Assembly: GCF_001426885.1 (NCBI RefSeq)
Contig: NZ_LMFP01000008.1
Span: 132,570-196,569 of the forward strand
Length of the DNA stretch: 64,000 nucleotides
DNA from: Pelomonas sp. Root1444
GTDB taxonomy: Bacteria > Pseudomonadota > Gammaproteobacteria > Burkholderiales > Burkholderiaceae_C
Reading direction: 5' to 3'
The notes beneath the pieces were generated by a model, which was not told where the DNA came from, searched no databases, and saw nothing but the letters and a program-made list of their open reading frames with translations. Positions 45,635-54,059 of this stretch are shown one piece after another. The position numbers and the translations under genes are program-made. How positions within the stretch are numbered: the stretch's first letter is position 1; every line of letters begins with the position of its first letter.

Positions 45635-46410
45635 AGCGCATCGGCGACGTCGTCCTCGACGTGAAGAACATCTCGCTGGCCTTCGGCGGCGTGAAGGCGC
45701 TGACCGACATCAGCTTCGACGTCCGCGAGCACGAGGTGCGGGCCATCATCGGCCCCAACGGCGCGGGCAAGAGCTCGATGCTGAACTGCATCAATGGCGT
45801 CTACCAGCCTCAGCATGGCGCCATCACGCTGCGTGGCAAGACCTATCACGGCATGAGCCCGCGCCAGGTCGCCGAGATGGGCGTGGCGCGCACCTTCCAG
45901 AACCTGGCCTTGTTCAAGGGCATGAGCGTGCTGGACAACATCATGACCGGCCGCAACCTGCGCATGCGTCGCGGCCTGTTCTGGCAGGCGCTGCACCTGG
46001 GCCCGGCGCGGCGCGAGGAGACCGAGCAGCGCGCGGCGGTGGAGCGCATCATCGATTTCCTGGAGATCCAGGCGCACCGCAAGACGCCGGTCGGCCGCCT
46101 GCCCTACGGCCTGCAGAAGCGCGTGGACCTGGGGCGCGCACTGGCGATGGAGCCCAGCCTGCTGCTGCTGGACGAGCCCATGGCCGGCATGAACGTGGAG
46201 GAAAAGCAGGACATGTGCCGCTTCATCCTCGATGTCAACGACGAGTTCGGCACGACCATCGTCTTGATCGAGCACGACATGGGCGTGGTCATGGACATCT
46301 CGGACCGCGTCGTCGTGCTGGACTACGGCAAGAAGATCGGCGACGGCGCGCCGGACGACGTGCGCAAGAACGAAGACGTGATCAAGGCCTATCTCGGAGC
46401 GGCGCACTGA
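45631..46410 (+). CDS. LivG-type ABC transporter ATPase
   Basis: A 259-residue ATPase of the branched-chain amino acid / HAAT importer family. Walker A is GPNGAGKSS, Walker B SLLLLDEPMAGM, and the signature region reads LPYGLQKRVDLGRAL, the divergent form usual for LivG. Its start overlaps the ligase stop and its stop overlaps the permease start by one base. It energises import of the substrate bound by the Liv-type protein at 48544. Confidence 0.9.
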   Translation: MKRIGDVVLDVKNISLAFGGVKALTDISFDVREHEVRAIIGPNGAGKSSMLNCINGVYQPQHGAITLRGKTYHGMSPRQVAEMGVARTFQNLALFKGMSVLDNIMTGRNLRMRRGLFWQALHLGPARREETEQRAAVERIIDFLEIQAHRKTPVGRLPYGLQKRVDLGRALAMEPSLLLLDEPMAGMNVEEKQDMCRFILDVNDEFGTTIVLIEHDMGVVMDISDRVVVLDYGKKIGDGAPDDVRKNEDVIKAYLGAAH

Positions 46411-47339
46411 TGGGCCCTTTTATTGAAACCCTGATCGGCGGCCTGATGGCGGGCATGCTGTATTCGCTGATCGCGCTGGGCTTCGTGCTGATCTTCAAGG
46501 CCAGCGGCGTCTTCAACTTCGCGCAGGGCGCGATGGTGCTGTTCGCGGCGCTGGCGATGGCGCGCTTTGCCGAATGGCTGCCGAAGTTCACGGGCCTGGA
46601 CGGCAAGCTGGTCGTCAACGTGATCGCTTTCCTTGGCGCGCTGGCCGTGATGGTCGTCGTCGCGTGGCTGGTGGAGCGGCTGGCGCTGTCCAAGCTCGTC
46701 AACCAGGAGGGCGTGACGCTGCTGATGGCCACGCTGGGCATCGCCTACCTGCTCGAAGGCGCCGGCCAGTTGATCTTCGGCAACGACATCTACAAGATCG
46801 ACATCGGCCTGCCCAAGGACCCGATGTTCCTGTTCGAGCAGCAGTTCGAAGGCGGCATCCTCGTCAGCAAGGAAGACCTCTATGCCGCGTTGATCGCCGC
46901 GGCGCTGGTCGCGGCGTTGTCGCTGTTCTTCCAGAAGACCGCCACCGGCCGCGCGCTGCGCGCCGTGGCCGATGACCACCAGGCCGCGCAGAGCATCGGC
47001 ATCCCACTGTCGCGCATCTGGGTCATCGTCTGGAGCGTGGCCGGCTTCGTCGCACTGGTGGCCGGGATGATCTGGGGCAGCAAGCTGGGCGTGCAGTTCT
47101 CGTTGTCACTGGTGGCCCTGAAGGCGCTTCCGGTCGTCATCTTGGGCGGGCTCACGAGCGTGCCGGGCGCCATCGTCGGCGGGCTGCTGATCGGTGTCGG
47201 CGAGAAGCTGTCGGAGGCGTATCTCGGACCGATGCTGGGCGGGGGCATCGAATACTGGTTCGGCTATGTGCTGGTGCTGGTCGTGCTGTTGGTCAGGCCC
47301 CAGGGCTTGTTCGGGGAGAAGATCATTGATCGCGTCTGA
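46410..47339 (+). CDS. LivH-type ABC transporter permease
   Basis: A 309-residue permease with about eight membrane segments and the LivH-type N-terminus (GLMAGMLYSLIALGFVLIFKASGVFNFAQGAMV). The ATPase-contact region lies around GRALRAVADDHQAAQSIGI. It begins at the last base of the ATPase gene's stop. It is followed by a 113-base spacer with a repeat-like element before the second permease. Confidence 0.9.
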   Translation: MGPFIETLIGGLMAGMLYSLIALGFVLIFKASGVFNFAQGAMVLFAALAMARFAEWLPKFTGLDGKLVVNVIAFLGALAVMVVVAWLVERLALSKLVNQEGVTLLMATLGIAYLLEGAGQLIFGNDIYKIDIGLPKDPMFLFEQQFEGGILVSKEDLYAALIAAALVAALSLFFQKTATGRALRAVADDHQAAQSIGIPLSRIWVIVWSVAGFVALVAGMIWGSKLGVQFSLSLVALKALPVVILGGLTSVPGAIVGGLLIGVGEKLSEAYLGPMLGGGIEYWFGYVLVLVVLLVRPQGLFGEKIIDRV

Positions 47340-47349
47340 AGCCGATTCC

Positions 47350-47435
47350 GCAAAGCCACAGAGGCGCAGGGGCACGGAGGGGCGCCAGGTGCAGTTGGCC
47401 GCTGTGACGCTGTGCCCGCGTGGCCGTGTGCCTTC
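47350..47435. repeat. Imperfect palindromic spacer element between permeases
   Basis: The left half contains CCACAGAGGCGCAGGGGCAC and the right half CTGTGCCCGCG and CCGTGTGCC, giving imperfect inverted symmetry. The CCACAGAGGC...GGCAC motif looks like a dispersed beta-proteobacterial intergenic repeat (recognised by eye). It sits in an otherwise tightly packed operon. Confidence 0.4.
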
Positions 47436-47452
47436 GACGCCGGAGGACTGAC

Positions 47453-48517
47453 ATGCTCTACCGCGAGAACGGCCAGTTCAAGACCACCTACGCCGCGGAC
47501 AGCCAGATCCTGCCGATCCGCCAGGATCGCATCGCCTTTGCCGTGCTGACGGCCGCTGCCTTCGTCGTCGTTCCGATGGTGTCCAGCGAATACCTGCTGC
47601 GCGCCATCTTCATCCCCTTCCTGATCCTGTCCCTTGCCGCGCTGGGGCTGAATGTGCTCGTCGGCTACTGCGGCCAGATCTCGCTCGGCTCGGGCGCCTT
47701 CATGGCTGTGGGCGCCTACGTGGCCTACAACTGCCAGGCGCGTTTCGAGGGGGTGCCGCTGATCGTGTCGCTGCTGGCCGGCGGCCTGGGCGCCACGGTG
47801 CTGGGCGTGGCCTTCGGCCTGCCGTCGCTGCGCATCAAGGGGCTGTATCTGGCGGTGGCGACGCTGGCAGCGCAGTTCTTTGTCGACTGGGCCTGCTTGC
47901 GCCTGCCCTGGGTCACCAACGGCTCGTCGTCGGGCTCGGTCAGCATCGCGGGCCTGAGCATTGGCGGCATCAGCGTCGAGTCGCCGGCATCGCGCTACCT
48001 GCTGTGCCTGAGCTTCGTCGTCGTGTTCGCCCTGGCCACCAAGAACATCGTGCGCGGCCACATCGGCCGGTCGTGGATGGCCATGCGCGACATGGACGTG
48101 GCGGCCGCCGTCATCGGCATCCGGCCCATGCAGGCCAAGCTCAGCGCGTTTGCCGTCAGCAGCTTCATCATCGGCGTGGCCGGCGCGCTGTGGGGCTTCG
48201 TGCACCTGGGCTCGTGGGAGCCGGCGGCCTTTGGCATCAACCGCTCGTTCGACCTGCTCTTCATGGTCATCATCGGCGGGCTGGGCTCGATCTCGGGTGC
48301 CTTCTTCGGCGCGGCCTTCATCGTCGTGCTGCCGTTGCTGCTGGACAAGCTGCCCTACTGGACCGGCCTGCCGATGGACACCGCCACCGCTTCGCATCTC
48401 GCGCTGATGATCTTCGGCGCGCTGATCGTCTTCTTCCTCATCAAGGAACCGCACGGCCTCGCGCGGCTCTGGGCCACCGCAAAGGAAAAGCTCAGACTCT
48501 GGCCCTTCCCTCATTGA
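47453..48517 (+). CDS. LivM-type ABC transporter permease
   Basis: A 354-residue permease with about nine membrane segments; SLAALGLNVLVGYCGQISLGSGAFMAVGAYVA and FMVIIGGLGSISGAFFGA are family hallmarks. The ATPase-contact loop is GRSWMAMRDMDVAAAVIGI. A GGAGG ribosome binding site precedes the ATG at 47453. The N-terminal 30 residues are hydrophilic and longer than in E. coli LivM. Confidence 0.9.
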   Translation: MLYRENGQFKTTYAADSQILPIRQDRIAFAVLTAAAFVVVPMVSSEYLLRAIFIPFLILSLAALGLNVLVGYCGQISLGSGAFMAVGAYVAYNCQARFEGVPLIVSLLAGGLGATVLGVAFGLPSLRIKGLYLAVATLAAQFFVDWACLRLPWVTNGSSSGSVSIAGLSIGGISVESPASRYLLCLSFVVVFALATKNIVRGHIGRSWMAMRDMDVAAAVIGIRPMQAKLSAFAVSSFIIGVAGALWGFVHLGSWEPAAFGINRSFDLLFMVIIGGLGSISGAFFGAAFIVVLPLLLDKLPYWTGLPMDTATASHLALMIFGALIVFFLIKEPHGLARLWATAKEKLRLWPFPH

Positions 48518-48543
48518 TACCCATAACGACAGGAGACAGCCCT

Positions 48544-49857
48544 ATGAAGACCTTCATCACCTGCGCGGCACTGGCCGCTCTGCAACTTGCTTCGCCGGCC
48601 GCCGAGGCGCAAGCCAAGGAGCAGTTCTTCCCGTTGCTGGTGTATCGAACCGGGCCCTACTCGCCCAACGGCACGCCCTGGGCCAATGGCAAGCAGGACT
48701 ACATCAAGCTCATCAACGCACGCGACGGCGGCGTCAACGGCGTGAAGCTGACGTTCGAGGAATGCGAGACCGGCTATGCCACCGACAAAGGCGTGGAGTG
48801 CTACGAGCGCCTGAAGGGCAAGGGCGCCAGCGTCTTCGACCCGCAGGCCACCGGCATCACGTTCGCGCTCACCGACAAGGTGCCTAACGACAAGATCCCG
48901 CTGATCACGCTGGGCTACGGCCTGTCGGCGTCGGCCGATGGCGGCGTGTTCGCGTGGAACTTCCCGCTGATGGGCAGCTACTGGACGGCATCCGACATCC
49001 TGATCCAGCACCTGGGCAAGAAGGAGGGCGGCCTGGACAAGCTCAAGGGCAAGAAGATCGCGCTGGTCTACCACGACAGCCCCTTCGGCAAGGAACCCAT
49101 CCCGCTGCTGGACGAGCGGCAGAAGATGCACGGCTTCGAGCTCATCAAGATCCCGGTCACGGCACCGGGCGTGGAGCAGAAGTCCGCCTGGCTGGAGGTG
49201 CGCAAGCAGCGGCCCGACTATGTGCTGCTGTGGGGCTGGGGCGTCATGAACTCCACCGCGCTGAAGGAGGCGCAGGCCACCGGCTACCCGCGCGAGAAGA
49301 TGTACGGCGTCTGGTGGTCGGGCGCCGAGCCCGACGTGAAGGACGTGGGCGAGGGCGCCAAGGGCTACAACGCGCTGAACCTCAACACCTCGGGCCAGAG
49401 CCCCAAGGTCATCCAGGACATCCTCAAGCTCGTGCACGACAAGGGCCAGGGCACGGGCCCGAAGGACGAGGTCGGCTCGGTGCTGTACACGCGCGGGCTG
49501 GTCATCCAGGCGCTCGCGGTGGAGGCGGTGCGACGTGCGCAGGAGCGCTTCGGCAAGGGCAAGGTCATGACGGGCGAGCAGGTGCGCTGGGGCCTGGAGA
49601 ACCTGTCGCTGGACGACAAGAAGCTGGCCGCATTGGGGCTGACCGGCGTCATCCGCCCGATCAGCACCAGCTGTACCGACCACCAGGGCTCCACCTGGGC
49701 ACGCGTGCACACCTGGGACGGTGCCAAATGGGCCTTCAGCAGCGACTGGTACGAGGCCGACGCGCAGATCATCAAGCCCATGGTCAAGGCGGCGGCGGAC
49801 AAGTACGCGGGTGAGAAGAAGCTGCCCCGCCGCTCGCCCGCGGACTGCCAGAGCTGA
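48544..49857 (+). CDS. Liv-type periplasmic substrate-binding protein
   Basis: A 437-residue binding protein (Peripla_BP_6 family) with a signal peptide (1 to about 23, ending AEAQA). Two-lobe type I fold with conserved GPYSPNGTPWANGKQDYI and KKIALVYHDSPFGKEPI segments. AGGAGACA precedes the start. Several such proteins in Burkholderiales bind aromatic acids or amides rather than amino acids, and here the neighbours (two CoA-ligase-type genes) favour a carboxylate (inference). Confidence 0.88.
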   Translation: MKTFITCAALAALQLASPAAEAQAKEQFFPLLVYRTGPYSPNGTPWANGKQDYIKLINARDGGVNGVKLTFEECETGYATDKGVECYERLKGKGASVFDPQATGITFALTDKVPNDKIPLITLGYGLSASADGGVFAWNFPLMGSYWTASDILIQHLGKKEGGLDKLKGKKIALVYHDSPFGKEPIPLLDERQKMHGFELIKIPVTAPGVEQKSAWLEVRKQRPDYVLLWGWGVMNSTALKEAQATGYPREKMYGVWWSGAEPDVKDVGEGAKGYNALNLNTSGQSPKVIQDILKLVHDKGQGTGPKDEVGSVLYTRGLVIQALAVEAVRRAQERFGKGKVMTGEQVRWGLENLSLDDKKLAALGLTGVIRPISTSCTDHQGSTWARVHTWDGAKWAFSSDWYEADAQIIKPMVKAAADKYAGEKKLPRRSPADCQS

Positions 49858-49861
49858 TCCG

Positions 49862-50671
<810 letters not shown>

Positions 50672-50684
50672 GTAGCCGAGCGCA

Positions 50685-50735
50685 GGGCCGCCCCAAGCCG
50701 GCGGCGCCCCCGCGGGGGGCAGGAGCGAAGCGACG
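50685..50735. repeat. Dispersed GC-rich repeat, copy C (inverted) with stem-loop
   Basis: GGGCCGCCCCAAGCCGGC at 50685-50702 is the reverse complement of the core of copies A (30741) and B (53278). It is followed by a CCCCCGCGGGGGGC palindrome and GACGTGGGGG. The element fills the spacer between the LivF-type gene and the 98-residue orphan. Confidence 0.55.
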
Positions 50736-50746
50736 TGGGGGCAGAC

Positions 50747-51043
50747 ATGGATGAATCCTGGGAGATCGCGCCGCCTGCGTTTGATGCGGACTCGGCGCTG
50801 CAGACGATGAAGCGCTTTGCCCGCGACCAGCGCGTGCTGGCCGAGCGCGGCGAGGGCTGGATGCTGGGCGCCGACGTGGTGCTCAGGCTGAGCGTCGACG
50901 GCGCGGCGGTCACGGTCCAGCTGGCCAGGCGCCCCGCGCGCACGCCGGAGTGGGACAGGTTCACGCTGAAGTCGGCGACCGAGATGCGCAAGCTGCAGGA
51001 CGAGATCAAGCGCCGGCTCACGCGCTGGAAGGACGACGAGTGA
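50747..51043 (+). CDS. Hypothetical 98-residue soluble protein in ligase/ABC operon
   Basis: A small soluble protein, starting MDESWEIAPPAFDADSALQTMKRF. It shows alternating beta and helical character: ADVVLRLSVDGAAVTVQLARR suggests paired strands, and the C-terminal RKLQDEIKRRLTRWKDDE is a charged helix. No family is recognised. Codon use matches the neighbours. It overlaps the GTG start of the PaaK-like gene, so it is made together with it; a subunit or regulator of that protein is possible (inference). Confidence 0.65.
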   Translation: MDESWEIAPPAFDADSALQTMKRFARDQRVLAERGEGWMLGADVVLRLSVDGAAVTVQLARRPARTPEWDRFTLKSATEMRKLQDEIKRRLTRWKDDE

Positions 51044-52275
51044 GCACCGCCTTCTACGACGCGCTCGAGGCCCGCGACCCGGCCGAGCGCGAGGCGGCAC
51101 TGCTGGCCGCGCTGCCCGCGCAGATCGCGCATGCACAGGCCAGCAGCCCGGCGTACACGGCCCTCCTCGTGGGCGTCGACGCGGCCGCCGTCACATCGCG
51201 CGCGGCGCTGGCCGCGCTGCCGCTGACGCGCAAGAGCAGCCTGGCCACGGCCCAGGCGGCGCGCCGCAACCTGCGCATCGGCGGCTTCGCGGCCGGCGTG
51301 CCGCGGCGCATCTTCCAGTCGCCCGGGCCGCTCTACGAGCCCGAGCCCGATGCCGAAGGCGCCGACCCCTGGCGCATGACACGCGCCCTGTATGCCGCGG
51401 GCATTCGCGCCGGCCAGCTGGCGCATGTGGGCTTCAGCTACCACCTGACCCCCGCCGGCGCCATGACGGAGGCCGGCCTGCGGGCCCTGGGTGCAGCCAG
51501 CTTTCCCGGTGGCGTCGGCAATACCGAGCTGCAGCTGCAGGCCATGCTGGACCTGCAGCCCGAGGCCTATGCCGGCACGCCCAGCCTGCTGCGCATCCTG
51601 CTAGACAAGGCGGCCGAGGGCGGCCATGCGCTGCCCGCGTTGCAGCGCGCGCTGGTCAGCGGCGAGGCCTGCCCGCCGGCCCTCGTGGCATGGTTCGCCG
51701 AGCGCGGCGTCGAGGCCTACCAGTGCTATGCGACGGCCGACCTCGGCCTCATCGCCTACGAGACCCAGGCGCGCGAAGGCCTCGTCGTCGACGAGGGCGT
51801 CATCGTCGAGATCGTGCGGCCCGGTTCGGGCGTGCCGCTGCCTGAAGGCGAGGTGGGTGAGGTCGTCGTGACGACGCTGAGCCCGAGCTATCCGCTGATC
51901 CGCTTCGCCACCGGTGACCTCTCGGCGGTGATGCCCGGCATCAGCCCTTGCGGTCGCACCAACCAGCGCCTGCGCGGCTGGCTGGGCCGGGCCGACCAGT
52001 CGGCCAAGGCGCGCGGCATGTTCGTGCACGCCGGCCAGGTGGCCGACCTCGTCAAGCGGCATCCGCAGGTGCGGCGCGCCCGTCTCGTCGTCAGCGGCGA
52101 GCTGGCGCAGGACCACGTCGTGTTGCAGGTGGAAATGTGGGAATCCACAACCCCCGGCCTCGTGGAAAGCCTGATGCAGACGGCCCGCGACCTGACCAAA
52201 CTGCGTATCGAGGTAGTACTCTTGCCGCCCGGCAGCCTGCCCAACGACGGCAAGCTCATCGAAGACCGTCGTTAA
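51040..52275 (+). CDS. PaaK-like adenylate-forming protein lacking the usual P-loop
   Basis: A 411-residue protein of the phenylacetate-CoA ligase family. The C-terminal half keeps SGEACPPALVAWFAERGVEAYQCYATADLG, RFATGDLS, and GWLGRADQSAKARGMFVHAGQV. The N-terminal half is shortened and the phosphate-binding loop (SSGTTGxPT in PaaK) is replaced by IFQSPGPLYEPEPD near residue 90. It may therefore activate its acid by altered chemistry or have another role. It starts with GTG overlapping the stop of the 98-residue gene, and a Bug-type binding-protein gene follows after 18 bases. Confidence 0.8.
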   Translation: MSTAFYDALEARDPAEREAALLAALPAQIAHAQASSPAYTALLVGVDAAAVTSRAALAALPLTRKSSLATAQAARRNLRIGGFAAGVPRRIFQSPGPLYEPEPDAEGADPWRMTRALYAAGIRAGQLAHVGFSYHLTPAGAMTEAGLRALGAASFPGGVGNTELQLQAMLDLQPEAYAGTPSLLRILLDKAAEGGHALPALQRALVSGEACPPALVAWFAERGVEAYQCYATADLGLIAYETQAREGLVVDEGVIVEIVRPGSGVPLPEGEVGEVVVTTLSPSYPLIRFATGDLSAVMPGISPCGRTNQRLRGWLGRADQSAKARGMFVHAGQVADLVKRHPQVRRARLVVSGELAQDHVVLQVEMWESTTPGLVESLMQTARDLTKLRIEVVLLPPGSLPNDGKLIEDRR

Positions 52276-52293
52276 CCGTTGGAGACCTTCCTG

Positions 52294-53271
52294 ATGCGCA
52301 CCGCTTTGCTGTTCACCGCCGGCCTGACGGCCGCCGCCGTTGCCCTGCCCGCCCTGGCCGAGTACCCGGACAAGCCCGTCACCATCATCGTGCCCTTCGC
52401 CGCCGGCGGCCCGACCGACAAGGTCGCCCGTGACCTCGCAGAGGCGCTGCGCAAGCCGCTGGGCGGCACCATCATCATCGAGAACGTCGGCGGCGTCGGC
52501 GGCACGCTGGGCGCCAACAAGGTCGCCAAGGCCTCGCCGGACGGCTACACGCTGCTGCTGCACCACATCGGGCTCGCCAGCGCATCGGCGCTGTACCGCA
52601 ACCTGCCGTACAAGACGCTGGAGGACTTCGAATACCTCGGCATGGTCAACGAAGTGCCGATGACCTTGATCGGCCGGCCCAACCTGCCGGCCGCCAACTA
52701 CGCCGAACTGGCCAAGTGGATGGAGGCCAACAAGGGCCAGATCAACCTCGCCAACGCGGGCGTCGGCTCGGCCTCGCACCTGTGCGGGCTGTTGTTCCAG
52801 TCGGCCGTCAAGATCGACATGACCACCGTGCCCTACAAGGGCACCGCGCCGGCCATGAACGACCTGCTGGGCAGCCAGGTCGACATCATGTGCGACCAGA
52901 CGACCAACACCAGCGGCCAGATCGAGTCCGGCAAGGTCAAGGCCTATGCGGTCATGTCGAGCAAGCGCCTGAGCAGCGGGCCGCTTGCCAAGCTGCCGAC
53001 GGCCGACGAGTCGGGCTTGAAGGGCTTCAACCTCGCCGTCTGGCACGGCCTGTACGCGCCCAAGGGCACGCCCAAGGCCGTGGTCGACAAGGTCAACACC
53101 GCCTTGCGCGCGGCATTGAAGGACGCCGACTTCCACAAGCGCCAGGAAGCCCTGGGCGCCGTCATCGTCAACGACGCCCGCCTGGCGCCGGCAGAGCACA
53201 AGAAGTTCGTCGAGGCGGAGATCAACAAGCTCACCCCGGTCATCAAGGCCGCAGGTCAGTACGCCGACTGA
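52294..53271 (+). CDS. Bug-family tripartite-transporter substrate-binding protein
   Basis: A 325-residue periplasmic protein with a signal peptide (ending ALAEYPDKPV) and the Bug/TctC fold: VPFAAGGPTDKVARDLA, VGGVGGTLGANKVAKASPDGYTLLL, and YKGTAPAMNDLLGSQVDIMCD. Bug proteins bind carboxylates and serve TctAB carriers or act as orphan sensors; no tctA/tctB lies nearby. GGAGA precedes the ATG at 52294. It is the last gene of the operon that starts at 43691. Confidence 0.9.
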   Translation: MRTALLFTAGLTAAAVALPALAEYPDKPVTIIVPFAAGGPTDKVARDLAEALRKPLGGTIIIENVGGVGGTLGANKVAKASPDGYTLLLHHIGLASASALYRNLPYKTLEDFEYLGMVNEVPMTLIGRPNLPAANYAELAKWMEANKGQINLANAGVGSASHLCGLLFQSAVKIDMTTVPYKGTAPAMNDLLGSQVDIMCDQTTNTSGQIESGKVKAYAVMSSKRLSSGPLAKLPTADESGLKGFNLAVWHGLYAPKGTPKAVVDKVNTALRAALKDADFHKRQEALGAVIVNDARLAPAEHKKFVEAEINKLTPVIKAAGQYAD

Positions 53272-53277
53272 CATGGA

Positions 53278-53311
53278 GCGGGCCGGTTTGGGGCGGCCCG
53301 GCGCTCGGTCC
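53278..53311. repeat. Dispersed GC-rich repeat, copy B
   Basis: Near-identical to copy A at 30741-30774 (one substitution, one extra base), in the same orientation. It lies just after the Bug-protein stop and before the end of the convergent VOC gene. Confidence 0.6.
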
Positions 53312-53327
53312 GGGACGCCGCGCCGCC

Positions 53328-53819
53328 TCAGCCATTGACCTTGTCGACGATCAGGCGGTGCCCGTCGTCGAACACCCAGGCGTCTTCGTAGTCCACCTCG
53401 AAAAGATGGCCGTCCGGGTCGGCAAAGTAGCCGGCCACACCCCACTGCGTGCGGGTGGCCGGTTTCACCAGCCGCCCCCCGGCTTCCACGGCTTTGGCCA
53501 GGATGCGCGGCACCTCGTCCGCTGACTTGGCGAGGTAGATCAGCGCAACGCCGCAGAAACCGGTGCCGCGCGGCGCGTCGAATCCGGCGTCCTGCGCCAG
53601 AGCCTCTCGCGAGATCAGGCAAAGCGCATGGCCGCCGAGGTCGAACTTCGTGAAGCCCTCGTTGCCGGTCGGTGAGCGGGCCCAACCGAGCGCCTCGTAG
53701 AAGGCTGTCGACCGCGACACGCTGTCGACGCCGAGCAGAATCAGATGCAGGCGCTGGCGCGGCGGCAGCGCGTCGCCCAGGCTGGCTTCAAAGACATGGC
53801 CAACGGGTTGCTCCAGCAT
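53328..53819 (-). CDS. VOC-family (glyoxalase-like) protein
   Basis: A 163-residue protein with a single vicinal-oxygen-chelate domain: LILLGVDSVSRSTAFYEALGW, FDLGGHALCLISRE, and YFADPDGHLFEVDYE, where the final Glu and preceding residues are typical metal-site positions. Such proteins are glyoxalases, dioxygenases or resistance proteins; the role here is unknown. The start at 53819 gives a 20-residue extension before the domain; a later start is possible. It is divergent from the glucan-utilisation operon. Confidence 0.75.
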   Translation of the reverse strand: MLEQPVGHVFEASLGDALPPRQRLHLILLGVDSVSRSTAFYEALGWARSPTGNEGFTKFDLGGHALCLISREALAQDAGFDAPRGTGFCGVALIYLAKSADEVPRILAKAVEAGGRLVKPATRTQWGVAGYFADPDGHLFEVDYEDAWVFDDGHRLIVDKVNG

Positions 53820-53969
53820 TTCATCCCCATAGAAATTGATGCGCGGATCCTAGCGACGCCGGGCGACGGCTGCGTCACGTGGCGCTGCGGTGCCGCCCTT
53901 GAAGCGCCCCGGCCGTTCAAGCCGACTCCCTGAGCGCCGCGCCCGCCGTTGCGCCGGGTAAACACGCTG

Positions 53970-53998
53970 TTGACGCGCTACTTCATCCCGTGAAGAAT
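53970..53998 (+). promoter_or_regulatory. Sigma-70 promoter of glucan-utilisation operon
   Basis: TTGACG (53970-53975), 17 bases, AAGAAT (53993-53998). The predicted transcription start is near 54005, inside the LacI-type palindrome. Confidence 0.6.
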
Positions 53999-54000
53999 GC

Positions 54001-54016
54001 ATGTAAACGTTTACAT
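54001..54016. promoter_or_regulatory. LacI-family operator
   Basis: ATGTAAACGTTTACAT is a perfect 16-base palindrome with the central CG typical of LacI-family sites. It covers the predicted transcription start of the operon, so binding of the LacI-type protein encoded at 55410 would block initiation. Confidence 0.75.
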
Positions 54017-54059
54017 GACTTCAACAAGCCGGCATGCGCAAGCGGAGCCGGCCCGACGG

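Noticed and set aside
53997..54059. Upstream ATG starts for the GH1 gene at 53997 and 54015
   Set aside because: They lie before or at the predicted transcription start and within the LacI-type operator; the family N-terminus fits 54060.
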